Notes: generated by a model not told the origin, from the letters alone. Positions 5,963-14,835 are shown, counted from the stretch's first letter. The stretch is DNA of 25,522 nucleotides from UBA1822 sp963615055 (GCA_963615055.1 CAVEFO010000025.1:1-25522); one strand, 5' to 3'. Numbers and translations are program-made.

Positions 5963-8900
5963 ATGCGTTTATTGAAATTGGTGCTGTCGGGATTCAAATC
6001 GTTTGCCGACAGGACGGAGATTTTGTTTCCCGAAGGCATCACGATGATCGTCGGGCCGAACGGCTGCGGGAAGAGCAATATTTCCGATGCGGTGCGCTGG
6101 GTGCTGGGCGAGCAGAATGTGCGCAATTTGCGCGGGCAGCGGACGGAGGATATTATTTTTTCCGGCTCGGTGTCGCGCAAGGCGAAAAACGGCGCCGAGG
6201 TGACGATGGTGCTGGACAATGCGGCGCATGAGCTTTCGCCCGATACGGCGGAGGTGTCCGTGACGCGGCTCGTGCTTCGAAACGGGGACAGCGAATTTTT
6301 TATCAACCAAAGGGCGTGCCGCCTGCGGGATATCCAGGAGCTTTTCGCGAATACGGGACTGGGGCGCGGCTCGCTTGCGATCATCGGGCAAAACCGCGTG
6401 GATCGGATTTTGTCGGCAAGGCCGGAAGAGCGGCGCCAGATTTTTGAGGAAGTGGCGGGAATCAGTCGCTATCGGATGCAAAAAGAGGACGGTCTGTCGA
6501 AGTTGAAACGGACGTCGGAGAATATGGATCGCGTCAAGGATTTGATGGCGGTCCTCTCCGAGCAGCTTTTGCCGATGAAGGAAGCGGCGGAGAAAGCCAA
6601 AGCGCTGCACACGCTTATCGCGGAAAAGGAAGCGCTGGAGGTGACGGAAATTTTGTACCGTCTGGCGTCGGCGCGGAACAGTATCGAGCGGCGGCAGGCG
6701 GAGATGGCGGAGGCTGCGGACGCGAAATCGGCGGCGGAGACGAAGCTGGCGACTCTGGAAGCGGCGCGCGCGGAGATTGAGCTGCGGGCGGCGGGGCTGG
6801 ATGATACGTATCGGCGGCTGTCGGAGCAGATGGCGGACGGGCAGCGGGAGGAAGAGCGACTTCGCGGGGATTATCGTGTGAAGGAAACGGAAATTTCCCA
6901 CATCCGCGAAGAGATGGCGCGTCTTTCGGAGAGGCTTGCCGATGACCGGCAGAATTTGACCGATTTGGCGGCGGATATCGAGGAAGCGGCCGAAGAATCA
7001 AATGAGGCGAAGACGGCTTTTGCGGCGGCGACGGAAGCGCTCACGCAAGCGGAGACGGAAAAAGAAGAGGCTGAGCGGGCCGCCAAGGAGGCCGAAAAGG
7101 AATACCAAGCGCAAATGGAAGCGCTTCGCGAGCGGCAAATTTTACGCGAACGTCACGCGCGGGACTTGTCGTTTGCGGAGACGGAAAAGACGCGGATTTC
7201 CTCTCTTTTGCAAGAGCAAGAGGCGACGCGGCGGCAGGCGGATGAGCAGCTGGCGGCGTGCCGGGCGCAAATTTCGGAATTGACGAAAAAACAAAGCGCG
7301 CAAAAAGAGGAAACAGAATCGCTTGCGGAGGAAGAACGGGAGACGTCGCAGGCGGCCAAGCAGGCTTCCGAGAGGAGTTTCTCGCTGCTGTCCCGTCAGA
7401 ATGCCGCGAAATCGGCGCTGGCGCAGCTGGTGTCGCATCGCGAATATTTGGAGCGAACGGAGAAAGAGCAGGCGAATTTTTCGCAAGCGTCGCGCTCGGT
7501 GCTGCGGGCCGATGAGGCGTGGCAGGACGACGTCTTGGGCGCTTTGGGGGATCTCATTCGCGTGCCGGAGGCGTACACGGACGCGGCGGAAGCGATTATG
7601 GGCGCGCTGGTGTCCCATATTGTCACGGACACGCAGGAGACGGCGTCCGAGATCCTTCGCTGGATGAAACAAAATCGTGTCGGGCGGACGACATTGTATC
7701 CGCTGGACGCGATGAAGCCGCGTTTCCGGGACGACCGGGAGCGGCAGGCGGTGAAAGAGCCGGGGGTGCTTGGCATTGCGGCCGATTTATTTTCGGCGGA
7801 CGCGGAGCTTTCCGATTTGAAACAGGCGCTTTTCGGCCGGATTCTCATCGCGGAGGATTTGGACGTCGGGAAGGAATTGGCGCGAAAGTACCGGTTTCAA
7901 CTGCATATCGTGACATTGGACGGACAAATTTTGCGGCCGGGCGGTGCGATGACAGGCGGGTCTCTTCGGAAACGGGAAAATACATTTTTCGGTCGGAAAC
8001 GGGAAATCGCCGCGCTGTATGAAGAGCAGAAAATAAAAGAAACGGAATTGGCCGCGCTGGATACCGAGCGACGGGACGCGGAGGCGGAAGCGCTGCGGCT
8101 CTCCGAGCTGGGATCGACGCTGCGGGAGAGGCTGCAGAGCCGACAAACGGAGAAGGCGGCCGATGCGGCGCGGGCGGAAGCGCTCCTTCGCGAAGAAAAA
8201 ACGGCGGAGGCAGCGGCGATACGGTGTGCGGAGGCACTGCAGAGACTGCGGGACGAAGCGGCGCAAAACGAAGCGCAAATTGCGGCCCTTTCCGCCGAAT
8301 CGGAAAAAATGACCGAGACGGAAGAGAGACTTCCGGTCCGGCAGGAAGAAGCGGCGCGGCGGTTGGCGGATTTGACGGCGCAAGTGACGAATCTCTCCGT
8401 TTTCAAAGTGCGCGCCGAGGAAGCGCTTCGGCGGGCGGAAGAAACGTGCGGCGACCGGGAGAGGGAGCGTTGCGATTTGGTTTCCTCCATCGCGGACGCG
8501 GAAAAAGAAATCGCGGCAAAGAGCGAGGCGGAAACGAAGGCGCTTGCCGCGTTGGCCGATTTGGATACGCAATTTGAGACGGCACGCCTTGCGCGGGAAA
8601 CGCTCACCAAAGAGCGCGACGCTTTGGAAAGCGGAAAAGGCGCGGCGCTCTCGGAGCGGTCGGAAAACGAGAAAGCGCGTCGCGAGGCGCAGACGAAACT
8701 TCTTTCGGCGGAGACGGCGTTGGCGGAAAAAGCGCTGCAGCTGGAGGCGGCGCAGCGACGCGAAGAGGAGGAAACGGGGAATTTACGCGTCATGGGTCTC
8801 TCGGAGGCGGAAGCGGAGGCCATGCGGCGGCCGGAGGGGGCGAGGGAAGCAGCCGAACGATTGGCGGCGATTCGCGCCGATATGGACGCCTTGGGGCTCG

Positions 8901-9496
8901 TGAATCCGAATGCGGAGGCCGAATACGAGGCGGCGCGGGAGCGGTATCAAAATTATGAGACGCAATCGGAGGATCTGGCGAAAGCGGCTGCGGGGCTCAC
9001 GAAAGTCATCGCGGGTATCGATGCGGCGATGGCGAAAGAATTTACCGAAGCTTTCGCGAAAATCAATGTGGAATTTGCCCGCATCATGGGGATTATGTTT
9101 CCGGGCGGCCGCGGGAAATTGGAGCTGACGGACGCGGACAATCCGCTGGAATGCGGCGTGGAGATGTATCTGGATTTGCCGGGAAAGAAACGGCAGCCGA
9201 TGACGCTCATGTCCGGCGGCGAGCGCGCGCTCACGGTGATTGCGCTCTTGATTTCCTTTTTGGCGTTTCGTCCGGCGCCGTTCTGTTTCGTGGATGAAAT
9301 CGATGCGGCGCTTGACGATGCGAATGTGGAGCGTTTCAGTCGCCTGATGGCGGAATACAAGAAGCGGTCGCAATTCATCGTGATCACGCATCGCAAGAAA
9401 ACGATGGAATTTGCCGACACGCTGCAGGGCGTCACGATGGGAGAAAAAGGCGTCTCGTCTCTCGTGACGGTCACGATGAAGGATTATGTGGAATAA
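5963..9496 (+). CDS. smc: Chromosome segregation ATPase SMC
   Basis: The SMC protein (1177 residues, normal length) is the core of the ScpA-ScpB condensin that compacts and segregates the chromosome. The N-terminal head begins GFKSFADRTEILFPEG and carries Walker A GPNGCGKSN at 31-39. Long coiled coils, very rich in Ala, Glu, Arg and Lys, run from about 170 to 510 and about 680 to 1020. The hinge lies at about 520-670 and contains the Gly-rich GGAMTGGS. The C-terminal head has the ABC signature SGGER at 1084-1088 and Walker B with DEID at 1111-1114. GGAGGG precedes the ATG. ftsY follows 17 bp later, so the two are one transcript. The common upstream neighbour rnc is absent; prfC takes that place in opposite orientation. 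Confidence 0.97.
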   Translation: MRLLKLVLSGFKSFADRTEILFPEGITMIVGPNGCGKSNISDAVRWVLGEQNVRNLRGQRTEDIIFSGSVSRKAKNGAEVTMVLDNAAHELSPDTAEVSVTRLVLRNGDSEFFINQRACRLRDIQELFANTGLGRGSLAIIGQNRVDRILSARPEERRQIFEEVAGISRYRMQKEDGLSKLKRTSENMDRVKDLMAVLSEQLLPMKEAAEKAKALHTLIAEKEALEVTEILYRLASARNSIERRQAEMAEAADAKSAAETKLATLEAARAEIELRAAGLDDTYRRLSEQMADGQREEERLRGDYRVKETEISHIREEMARLSERLADDRQNLTDLAADIEEAAEESNEAKTAFAAATEALTQAETEKEEAERAAKEAEKEYQAQMEALRERQILRERHARDLSFAETEKTRISSLLQEQEATRRQADEQLAACRAQISELTKKQSAQKEETESLAEEERETSQAAKQASERSFSLLSRQNAAKSALAQLVSHREYLERTEKEQANFSQASRSVLRADEAWQDDVLGALGDLIRVPEAYTDAAEAIMGALVSHIVTDTQETASEILRWMKQNRVGRTTLYPLDAMKPRFRDDRERQAVKEPGVLGIAADLFSADAELSDLKQALFGRILIAEDLDVGKELARKYRFQLHIVTLDGQILRPGGAMTGGSLRKRENTFFGRKREIAALYEEQKIKETELAALDTERRDAEAEALRLSELGSTLRERLQSRQTEKAADAARAEALLREEKTAEAAAIRCAEALQRLRDEAAQNEAQIAALSAESEKMTETEERLPVRQEEAARRLADLTAQVTNLSVFKVRAEEALRRAEETCGDRERERCDLVSSIADAEKEIAAKSEAETKALAALADLDTQFETARLARETLTKERDALESGKGAALSERSENEKARREAQTKLLSAETALAEKALQLEAAQRREEEETGNLRVMGLSEAEAEAMRRPEGAREAAERLAAIRADMDALGLVNPNAEAEYEAARERYQNYETQSEDLAKAAAGLTKVIAGIDAAMAKEFTEAFAKINVEFARIMGIMFPGGRGKLELTDADNPLECGVEMYLDLPGKKRQPMTLMSGGERALTVIALLISFLAFRPAPFCFVDEIDAALDDANVERFSRLMAEYKKRSQFIVITHRKKTMEFADTLQGVTMGEKGVSSLVTVTMKDYVE

Positions 9497-9513
9497 GAAA
9501 AAGGAGCGGAAAG

Positions 9514-10455
9514 ATGGGATTTTTCGACAAAATCAAAAAAGGTTTGGGCAAGACGAAAGCGAGCCTCATTAAAAATATTGAAACGGTCGTGATCGGTTAC
9601 GCGAAAATCGACGACGATTTCTTGGACGATTTGGAAGCGGTGCTTCTGACGGGCGATCTCGGCGTGCGGACGACGGATTATCTCATGCGCCAAATTCGCC
9701 GCGGCGTGACGGAGGGTCGGATTTCCAATACAAAAGAAGTCATGCCGTATATGGAAAAAATCGTGTCCGAAATGCTGCGGGATGAGGCGCCGGAAGAAGA
9801 GCTGCATCATCCGGAAGTGATTTTGGTCGTGGGTGTGAACGGTGTGGGCAAGACGACGACGATTGGGAAAATGGCGAGCCGCTGGCAGAAGGAAGGGAAG
9901 AAGGTCCTCTTGGCGGCGGCGGATACGTTCCGCGCGGCGGCTTCCGAGCAGCTGACCATCTGGGCGGAGCGCACGGGCGCCGACATCGTGAAGCACGCGG
10001 AAGGGGCAGACCCGGCAGCGGTCGCTTTCGATGCGGTATCGGCAGCGGTCGCACGCGGCGCGGATATCGTACTCATCGATACGGCGGGGCGTCTCCAGAC
10101 GAAAGTGAATCTCATGGAAGAGCTCAAAAAAATCAGCCGCGTGATAAAAAAAGTCATCCCGGACGCGCCGCATCAGACACTCTTGGTGCTGGACGCGACG
10201 ACGGGACAGAATGCGGTGAGCCAAGCGAAAACTTTCGGAGAAATCGTCCCCCTCTCCGGCGTGGTCCTGACGAAACTCGACGGCACGGCCAAAGGCGGCG
10301 TCGTCCTCTCCATCAGCGAAGAACTCCACGTCCCGGTAAAATACATCGGCCTTGGCGAGCGCGAAGACGACCTGCAAAAATTCGTCCCGGAAGATTTCGC
10401 CAAAGCGCTCTTTGAAAAAGAAACAGAAACTTCGGGTGTCAGTACGAAAGTGTGA
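9514..10455 (+). CDS. ftsY: Signal recognition particle receptor FtsY
   Basis: This SRP-type GTPase docks ribosome-SRP complexes at the membrane for co-translational insertion. The 313-residue protein is the short form: the N domain starts almost at once (MGFFDKIKKGL) with no long acidic A domain. The G domain shows GVNGVGKTT at 107-115, the DTFRAAASEQL insertion-box segment, DTAGR at 189-193 and TKLDG at 253-257, followed by GLGEREDDLQKF. AAGGAG lies upstream of the ATG. The smc-ftsY pairing is a well-known firmicute arrangement. No clear intrinsic terminator follows; the downstream space is filled by repeats. Confidence 0.96.
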   Translation: MGFFDKIKKGLGKTKASLIKNIETVVIGYAKIDDDFLDDLEAVLLTGDLGVRTTDYLMRQIRRGVTEGRISNTKEVMPYMEKIVSEMLRDEAPEEELHHPEVILVVGVNGVGKTTTIGKMASRWQKEGKKVLLAAADTFRAAASEQLTIWAERTGADIVKHAEGADPAAVAFDAVSAAVARGADIVLIDTAGRLQTKVNLMEELKKISRVIKKVIPDAPHQTLLVLDATTGQNAVSQAKTFGEIVPLSGVVLTKLDGTAKGGVVLSISEELHVPVKYIGLGEREDDLQKFVPEDFAKALFEKETETSGVSTKV

Positions 10456-10469
10456 GATTGCTTTTCGTC

Positions 10470-10791
10470 GTTCGTGAACTTTTTAACGTGCGGTACATGG
10501 GGGTGAAAGCTTGATGAGGCTTGATGATTGAGCTTCTACGCCTTCTCGTTCTTTTTCGTGCTTTGCTTTGGGAGGATGGCTTGATGGGGCTTGCGTCACA
10601 TGGCGTTGCTGACCGTTGACCGTGAGCCGTTAACCGTGAACCGTTGACCGTGCGTGAGCACTTTTGCGTTTCAGGGAATGTGAGGCACAGTAAACGGTAA
10701 ACGGATAACGGATATCATCGCAATGTGACGCGAAAGCAAAGCAGCAGAAAGCCATCAAGCCTTTGCAAGCCCATGCAAGCCTTATTAAGTG
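10470..10791 (-). repeat. Family C repeat with a family B element nested inside
   Basis: Read on the minus strand, 10791-10747 contains about 10-bp GGCTTG units (GGCTTGCATG, GGCTTGCAAA, GGCTTGATGG) and TTTCTGCTGCTTTGC, resembling the core of the arrays at 20153-21450. At 10600-10505 comes a CAAGCCCCATCAAGCC unit followed by CCAAAGC and GAAGGCGTAGAAGC, matching the 70-bp units of that region. Between them, at about 10604-10740, sits a family B element with CCGTTGA/CCGTGAA heptads, the CCGTGCGTGAGCAC core and ACGGTAA heptads. This accounts for most of the gap between ftsY and the next promoter; no gene is evident. Confidence 0.65.
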
Positions 10792-10832
10792 TTTCCTAAA
10801 GAAAAGCAAATGACTGCCGAGAAAAGCGCCAT

Positions 10833-10861
10833 TTGCTTTTTTTTCGATTGTGGTATACAAT
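10833..10861 (+). promoter_or_regulatory. Promoter of the ABC transporter operon
   Basis: TTGCTT (10833-10838), a 17-bp spacer and TACAAT (10856-10861). Transcription would start near 10868, just before the structured leader. Confidence 0.6.
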
Positions 10862-10867
10862 GTGGCA

Positions 10868-10962
10868 TTATACGGCAACGTCGGCAGGGGTCGGCGACGA
10901 GGCAAGCGCCTCAGACGGGATACGGAAAACCCGAGGATAGTAGAATGGTAGCGCCGTATGGA
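10868..10962 (+). ncRNA. Compact multi-hairpin leader RNA of the ABC transporter operon, candidate aptamer
   Basis: A closing stem ATACGGC/GCCGTAT (10870-10876 with 10953-10959) encloses three hairpins: CGTCG/CGACG (10879-10883 with 10895-10899), GAGGC/GCCTC (10899-10903 with 10908-10912) and CGGG/CCCG (10916-10919 with 10930-10933). A purine-rich unpaired stretch (AGGATAGTAGAATGG) remains in the junction. This is riboswitch-like in size, shape and position between promoter and first gene. I could not match it to a class I know, and the stems are short enough that some may be chance. Confidence 0.4.
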
Positions 10963-10989
10963 GATTTTTTATCCGGGAGGATGAGTAGA

Positions 10990-11979
10990 ATGGAAGCAAG
11001 AAAATTGAAGACAGTATTGGCGGCAGGTTTGGCAGGTCTTGCGCTGGCGGGAGCATTGGCGGGTTGCGGAAGCGACACGAAGGATGCGAGCGGCGGCAAA
11101 AAGAAAGTAGGGATTGTGCAAATCGTGCAGCATCCGGCCCTTGATGAATCGAACAAGGGCTTTCTTGATGCCTTGAAAAGCCGCGGCCTTTTGGACAAGG
11201 TCGAAATCGATCAGCAAAACGCGCAGGGCGATCAGTCCAATCTGCAGACGATTGCCAACCGTTTCGTTTCCGGGAAATACGACCTGATTGCCGCGATTTC
11301 CACACCGGCGGCGCAGGCGATGGCCAATGCGACGAAAGACATTCCCATCGTGTGTACGGCGATTGCCGATTTTGAAAACGCGAAGCTTATGGCCAAGGAA
11401 TCGGCGCCGGACGGAAACGTGACAGGCACGCACGACCGCGGGCCGCTGGAGAAACAGGTCGCGCTCATTCGGGAAATTCAGCCCGACTGCAAGACGATTG
11501 GCATTCTGTACAATTCGAGCGAGATCAATTCCGTCATTCAGGCGCGTCGCCTTCGGGAAGTTTGCGAGCCGCTCGGCATCGCCGTCAAAGAGCTCACGGT
11601 CAATTCCGTGAATGACGTGCAGCAAGTCGCGGAAGCGTTCCTCGGCCAAGTGGATGCGATTTTCGTCCCGACGGACAATGTCGTCGCCTCCTCCATTCCG
11701 AATTTGATGTCGATTGCCGAAAAGGGAAAAATTCCCGTCTACGGCGCGGAAGCGGGTCATGTCAGAAGCGGCGCTTTCGCTTCCGAATCGATCAGTTTCT
11801 ACGATATCGGCGTCGGAGCGGGAAATATGGCCGCCGATATTCTGGAAGGGAAAAAGACCGTGAAAGATTTGCCGGTCGTCGGTGCGGAGAGTTCAAAGCT
11901 CTACATCAATCGGCATGAAATGGAGCTGCTCGGCCTTCCGATTCCGCAATCGGTCCTGGATCGGGCGGAAATCATTTGA
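10990..11979 (+). CDS. ABC transporter substrate-binding lipoprotein (TrpX-like, ABC_sub_bind family)
   Basis: This 329-residue lipoprotein captures the solute of the uptake system formed with the next two genes. The signal sequence MEARKLKTVLAAG ends in a lipobox LAGC with lipidated Cys26. The mature protein has the periplasmic-binding fold of the ABC_sub_bind group, with KKVGIVQIVQHPALDESNKGF at its start, GILYNSSEINS in the middle and a GAEAGHVRSGAFASESISFYDIG segment near the end. In relatives this group imports tryptophan or other aromatic or heterocyclic compounds, but the ligand cannot be read from sequence. I chose ATG 10990 because GGGAGG at 10975-10980 is 9 bp away; the ATG at 10981 touches it. 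The in-frame extension further upstream would run through the leader and promoter. Confidence 0.85.
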   Translation: MEARKLKTVLAAGLAGLALAGALAGCGSDTKDASGGKKKVGIVQIVQHPALDESNKGFLDALKSRGLLDKVEIDQQNAQGDQSNLQTIANRFVSGKYDLIAAISTPAAQAMANATKDIPIVCTAIADFENAKLMAKESAPDGNVTGTHDRGPLEKQVALIREIQPDCKTIGILYNSSEINSVIQARRLREVCEPLGIAVKELTVNSVNDVQQVAEAFLGQVDAIFVPTDNVVASSIPNLMSIAEKGKIPVYGAEAGHVRSGAFASESISFYDIGVGAGNMAADILEGKKTVKDLPVVGAESSKLYINRHEMELLGLPIPQSVLDRAEII

Positions 11980-12010
11980 AATATACAAATAGGAAACAGG
12001 AGTTGAAACC

Positions 12011-12892
12011 ATGTTTGATTTAGCCATTTCCACCGTGGCGCAGGGGCTTATGTGGTCCATTCTGGCGCTGGGTGTCTTCCTTTCGTTCCGCGTGCTGGAC
12101 GTGCCGGACATGACCTGCGAGGGCAGTTTCCCTTTGGGGGGCGCCATCGCGGCGACCATGATTGCGGCCGGCGGCTCGCCGTGGCTTTCCCTGTTGGCAG
12201 GGGCGGCCGGCGGCATCATCGCGGGCACCGTTTCCGGAATTTTATACACGAAACTTAAAATTCCCGCCATCTTAGCCGGGATTCTCAGCATGATCGCGCT
12301 CTATTCCATCAATTTGCACATCATGGGGAAAGCGAATATTTCCTTACTCCGCACGGATACCGTCTTCACCCTGACGGGAGAGACGCTTTCGCTGGGAAAC
12401 GGGGCGGCGGCTTTCGTGCTTCCCGCCGTGATCGTCCTTTTGATCGGCCTTGTCATTTATTGGTTCTTCGGCACCGAGCTCGGCATGTGCATCCGCGCGA
12501 CGGGCTACAATGTGGCGATGATGCGCTCGCAGGGCGTCAATACGGACAGCATGATCATTTTGGGCCTGTCGATTTCCAATGCGCTCATCGGCCTTTGCGG
12601 GGCGCTCGTCGCACAGAATAACGGCTTTGCCGACGTCGGCATGGGCATCGGGACCATCGTGATAGGCCTTGCCTCCGTCATCATCGGCGAAGTCATTTTG
12701 GGCGTGAATTCTTTCAAAGAATCGCTGTTCGCCGTCATCATCGGCTCCGTCATTTACCGCATCGTCATCGCGACCGTGCTCTTCATGGGGATGCCGCCGA
12801 ACGATCTGAAACTCTTCACGGCCGTCCTCGTCATGATCGCGCTGGCGCTGCCGATGATCAAAGAAAATTTGCAAATGGGAAAGGCGGGCTGA
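12011..12892 (+). CDS. ABC transporter permease (TrpY-like)
   Basis: This 293-residue integral membrane protein has about 8-9 hydrophobic segments and belongs to the family of branched-chain-type ABC permeases. Motifs include VLDVPDMTCEGSFPLGGA near the N-terminus, ATGYNVAMMRSQGVNTD in the cytoplasmic coupling region and a C-terminal PNDLKLFTAVLVM. It starts 31 bp after the lipoprotein gene with CAGGAG upstream and ends 2 bp before the ATPase gene, so the three form one operon and one importer. A single permease gene implies a homodimer. Confidence 0.87.
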   Translation: MFDLAISTVAQGLMWSILALGVFLSFRVLDVPDMTCEGSFPLGGAIAATMIAAGGSPWLSLLAGAAGGIIAGTVSGILYTKLKIPAILAGILSMIALYSINLHIMGKANISLLRTDTVFTLTGETLSLGNGAAAFVLPAVIVLLIGLVIYWFFGTELGMCIRATGYNVAMMRSQGVNTDSMIILGLSISNALIGLCGALVAQNNGFADVGMGIGTIVIGLASVIIGEVILGVNSFKESLFAVIIGSVIYRIVIATVLFMGMPPNDLKLFTAVLVMIALALPMIKENLQMGKAG

Positions 12893-12894
12893 CC

Positions 12895-13686
12895 ATGCTG
12901 AAAATTTCTCATATCAGTAAGACCTTTTTCAAGGGCACGCAGAATGAAAAGAAAGCGCTCATCGACGTCTCCCTGACGCTCAATGACGGCGATTTTTGCA
13001 CGGTGATCGGAGGAAACGGCGCCGGGAAATCCACGCTCTTAAATTCCATTGCGGGCGTTTTCCCGCCGGATGCCGGCACCATTGAGCTCGACGGCAAGGA
13101 CATCACGCGCGTCAGCGAGCACAAACGGGCGAAATACATCGGGCGTGTCTTCCAAGACCCGATGAAAGGTACGGCGGCCGGGATGCAGCTCGAAGAAAAT
13201 CTCATCATCGCGGCGCGGCGCGGTGAATCCCGTCGCCTTCGCTGGGCGTTCGGCAAAAACGATCAGGCCAATTTCCGCGAGATGCTGAAACGTCTCGACC
13301 TCGGCCTGGAAGACCGCCTGCAGTCCCGCATCGGCCTTTTCTCCGGTGGGCAGCGGCAAGCTGTGACGCTTCTCATGGCGACGCTCAAGAAGCCGGACAT
13401 TCTGCTCTTGGACGAACCGACGGCGGCGCTCGATCCGAAGACAGCCGACAAAGTCCTCACGGCCACGGACGACATCATTCACGAGCAACACCTCACGGCG
13501 CTCATGATTACACACAATATGCGCGACGCCATCCGCTACGGAAATCGCCTCATCATGATGAGCAGCGGCCAGATTATCGCCGACTACAGCGCGGAAGAAA
13601 AGAAAAATCTCACGATTGAAATGCTTCTCAAGAAATTTGAAGAAACATCGGCCGAAGTGAGCGACCGCATCGTCCTCGGAAATTAA
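12895..13686 (+). CDS. ABC transporter ATP-binding protein (TrpZ-like)
   Basis: The 263-residue ATPase powers the importer. Walker A GGNGAGKST is at 39-47, signature SGGQ at 150-153, Walker B LLLDEP at 170-175 and the switch His in ITHNMRDA. The insertion after the Q-loop (FQDPMKGTAAGMQLEENL) is typical of the TrpZ/COG1101 group rather than of LivF/LivG. It is the last gene of the operon and is followed by a strong terminator. Confidence 0.9.
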   Translation: MLKISHISKTFFKGTQNEKKALIDVSLTLNDGDFCTVIGGNGAGKSTLLNSIAGVFPPDAGTIELDGKDITRVSEHKRAKYIGRVFQDPMKGTAAGMQLEENLIIAARRGESRRLRWAFGKNDQANFREMLKRLDLGLEDRLQSRIGLFSGGQRQAVTLLMATLKKPDILLLDEPTAALDPKTADKVLTATDDIIHEQHLTALMITHNMRDAIRYGNRLIMMSSGQIIADYSAEEKKNLTIEMLLKKFEETSAEVSDRIVLGN

Positions 13687-13697
13687 AAATCGAAATC

Positions 13698-13745
13698 TTA
13701 AAACGCTTGCAGAGAAACCGTTTCTGCAGGCGTTTTTCTTTTTGG
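13698..13745 (+). terminator. Rho-independent terminator of the ABC transporter operon
   Basis: A 13-bp stem (13701-13713 with 13723-13735, one G-U pair) with a 9-nt loop is followed by a T-rich tail. It begins 11 bp past the last stop codon. Confidence 0.92.
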
Positions 13746-13783
13746 GTATGATGACGTCACAATACCGAGCATTGGGATATACG

Positions 13784-13792
13784 TGATATAAT
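13784..13792 (+). promoter_or_regulatory. Extended -10 promoter of the P-loop ATPase gene
   Basis: TG-A-TATAAT at 13784-13792 lies about 30 bp before the ATG. No good -35 is present. Confidence 0.55.
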
Positions 13793-13823
13793 CAAAATAT
13801 ATTTCGGACGAAGGAGGGGCGCC

Positions 13824-14714
13824 ATGTATCTGGAAACGTTTTATCTTCCCATTGACCGCGAAGAGGAAATGATTGAGAAAAAGTTGAAGGAAAAGAGGGG
13901 CTTTCTCGATGATCTTTATCCTTGCGGCATTTTTGATAAAAACGAATTTCGCGAAATCAATTTCTCCGCCATCACGATTTTTTACGGAGGAAACGGTTCC
14001 GGGAAAAGCACGCTTTTGAATCTGATTGCGCAAAAGCTTATTTTGAATCGCATTGCCCCTTTCAATTCCGGTGAATTTTTTAATGACTACATCGCGGCTT
14101 GCTCCTATACCCTCGGCTATGATGACGAAGGGTTCCGCCTCCGCATTCCAAACGGAAGCCGGATTATCACAAGCGACGACATTTTCGATTATATGCTGGC
14201 CGTGCGCTCCAATAACGAAGATATCGGGGAGCATGCGGAGGATGCCAAGGAGAAATGGGCCGAACTGAGATTCGGAGATACCGTAAAATTTAGCGGCCCG
14301 GAAGACTATGAAGCGTTGCGTCTGCAAGTGCAGGCCAGAAGAAAAACGCTGTCTCGGCGGAAATTTATCCGACAAGAAGTGGGGAAAAAGATCCAATTGG
14401 GCAGTAACGGCGAGACGGCTCTTTCCTATTTCCATAAAAAACTGAAAGACGACACGCTCTATTGTTTGGACGAACCGGAAAACAGTCTTTCGCCGAAAAT
14501 GCAATTGAAATTGGCAGAAATTTTGGAAACGACGGCTCGGTATTTCGGCTGTCAATTCATCATCGCGACACACTCCCCCTTTTTATTGGCAATGGAAGGC
14601 GCACGTATCTATGATCTTGATGCGACGCCTGTCGATATCAAAAATTGGTGGGAGCTGGAAAACACAAAAACGTATTACGAATTTTTCAAGTCACATAAAC
14701 ATCTGTTTGAATAA
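13824..14714 (+). CDS. Stand-alone ABC/AAA-type P-loop ATPase, function unknown
   Basis: This 296-residue soluble ATPase belongs to the AAA_21/AAA_15-like group (SMC/Rad50-type heads without a coiled coil; COG3910-like). It has Walker A GGNGSGKST at 55-63, Walker B CLDEPENSLSP with Asp216-Glu217 and a His250 switch in ATHSPF. A middle region (about 80-200) containing LGSNGETALSYF carries the signature-like segment. No nuclease, TOPRIM or transmembrane domain is attached. GGAGG lies upstream of the ATG and the gene has its own promoter. Its base composition is more AT-rich than the neighbouring genes, which could mean later acquisition. Relatives occur in defence modules and also singly; nothing adjacent decides between these. 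Confidence 0.75.
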   Translation: MYLETFYLPIDREEEMIEKKLKEKRGFLDDLYPCGIFDKNEFREINFSAITIFYGGNGSGKSTLLNLIAQKLILNRIAPFNSGEFFNDYIAACSYTLGYDDEGFRLRIPNGSRIITSDDIFDYMLAVRSNNEDIGEHAEDAKEKWAELRFGDTVKFSGPEDYEALRLQVQARRKTLSRRKFIRQEVGKKIQLGSNGETALSYFHKKLKDDTLYCLDEPENSLSPKMQLKLAEILETTARYFGCQFIIATHSPFLLAMEGARIYDLDATPVDIKNWWELENTKTYYEFFKSHKHLFE

Positions 14715-14732
14715 ATCCGGGGAAAGGAGAAA

Positions 14733-14810
14733 ATGTTTTCAGCAGCCTGCGTGGAGGGGAAGGCGCCTGCGGCTTGGGAGTGGAAAGAGGTGGCAAGGGC
14801 AGCGAAATGA
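14733..14810 (+). CDS. Possible 25-residue small protein downstream of the P-loop ATPase
   Basis: A short frame starts 18 bp past the ATPase stop with a well-placed GGAAAGGAG ribosome binding site. It encodes 25 residues rich in Ala, Glu, Lys and Trp, with no membrane segment. A weak hairpin with a T-run follows at 14836-14860. The only support is the ribosome binding site and position. Confidence 0.25.
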   Translation: MFSAACVEGKAPAAWEWKEVARAAK

Positions 14811-14835
14811 CGGCATGAATGGTTTCAAAAAATTT

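Noticed and set aside
10630..10905. A 91-codon minus-strand frame upstream of the ABC operon
   Set aside because: It runs through the family B and C repeats and across the plus-strand promoter; the sequence is low complexity.
10789..10989. N-terminal extension of the ABC lipoprotein
   Set aside because: The extension would span the promoter and leader hairpins and would move the lipoprotein signal away from the N-terminus.
13698..14573. Minus-strand frame of 291 codons opposite the P-loop ATPase
   Set aside because: The plus strand has intact Walker A, Walker B and His-switch motifs with a good ribosome binding site, and the minus frame would start within the terminator/promoter zone logic of the plus strand.
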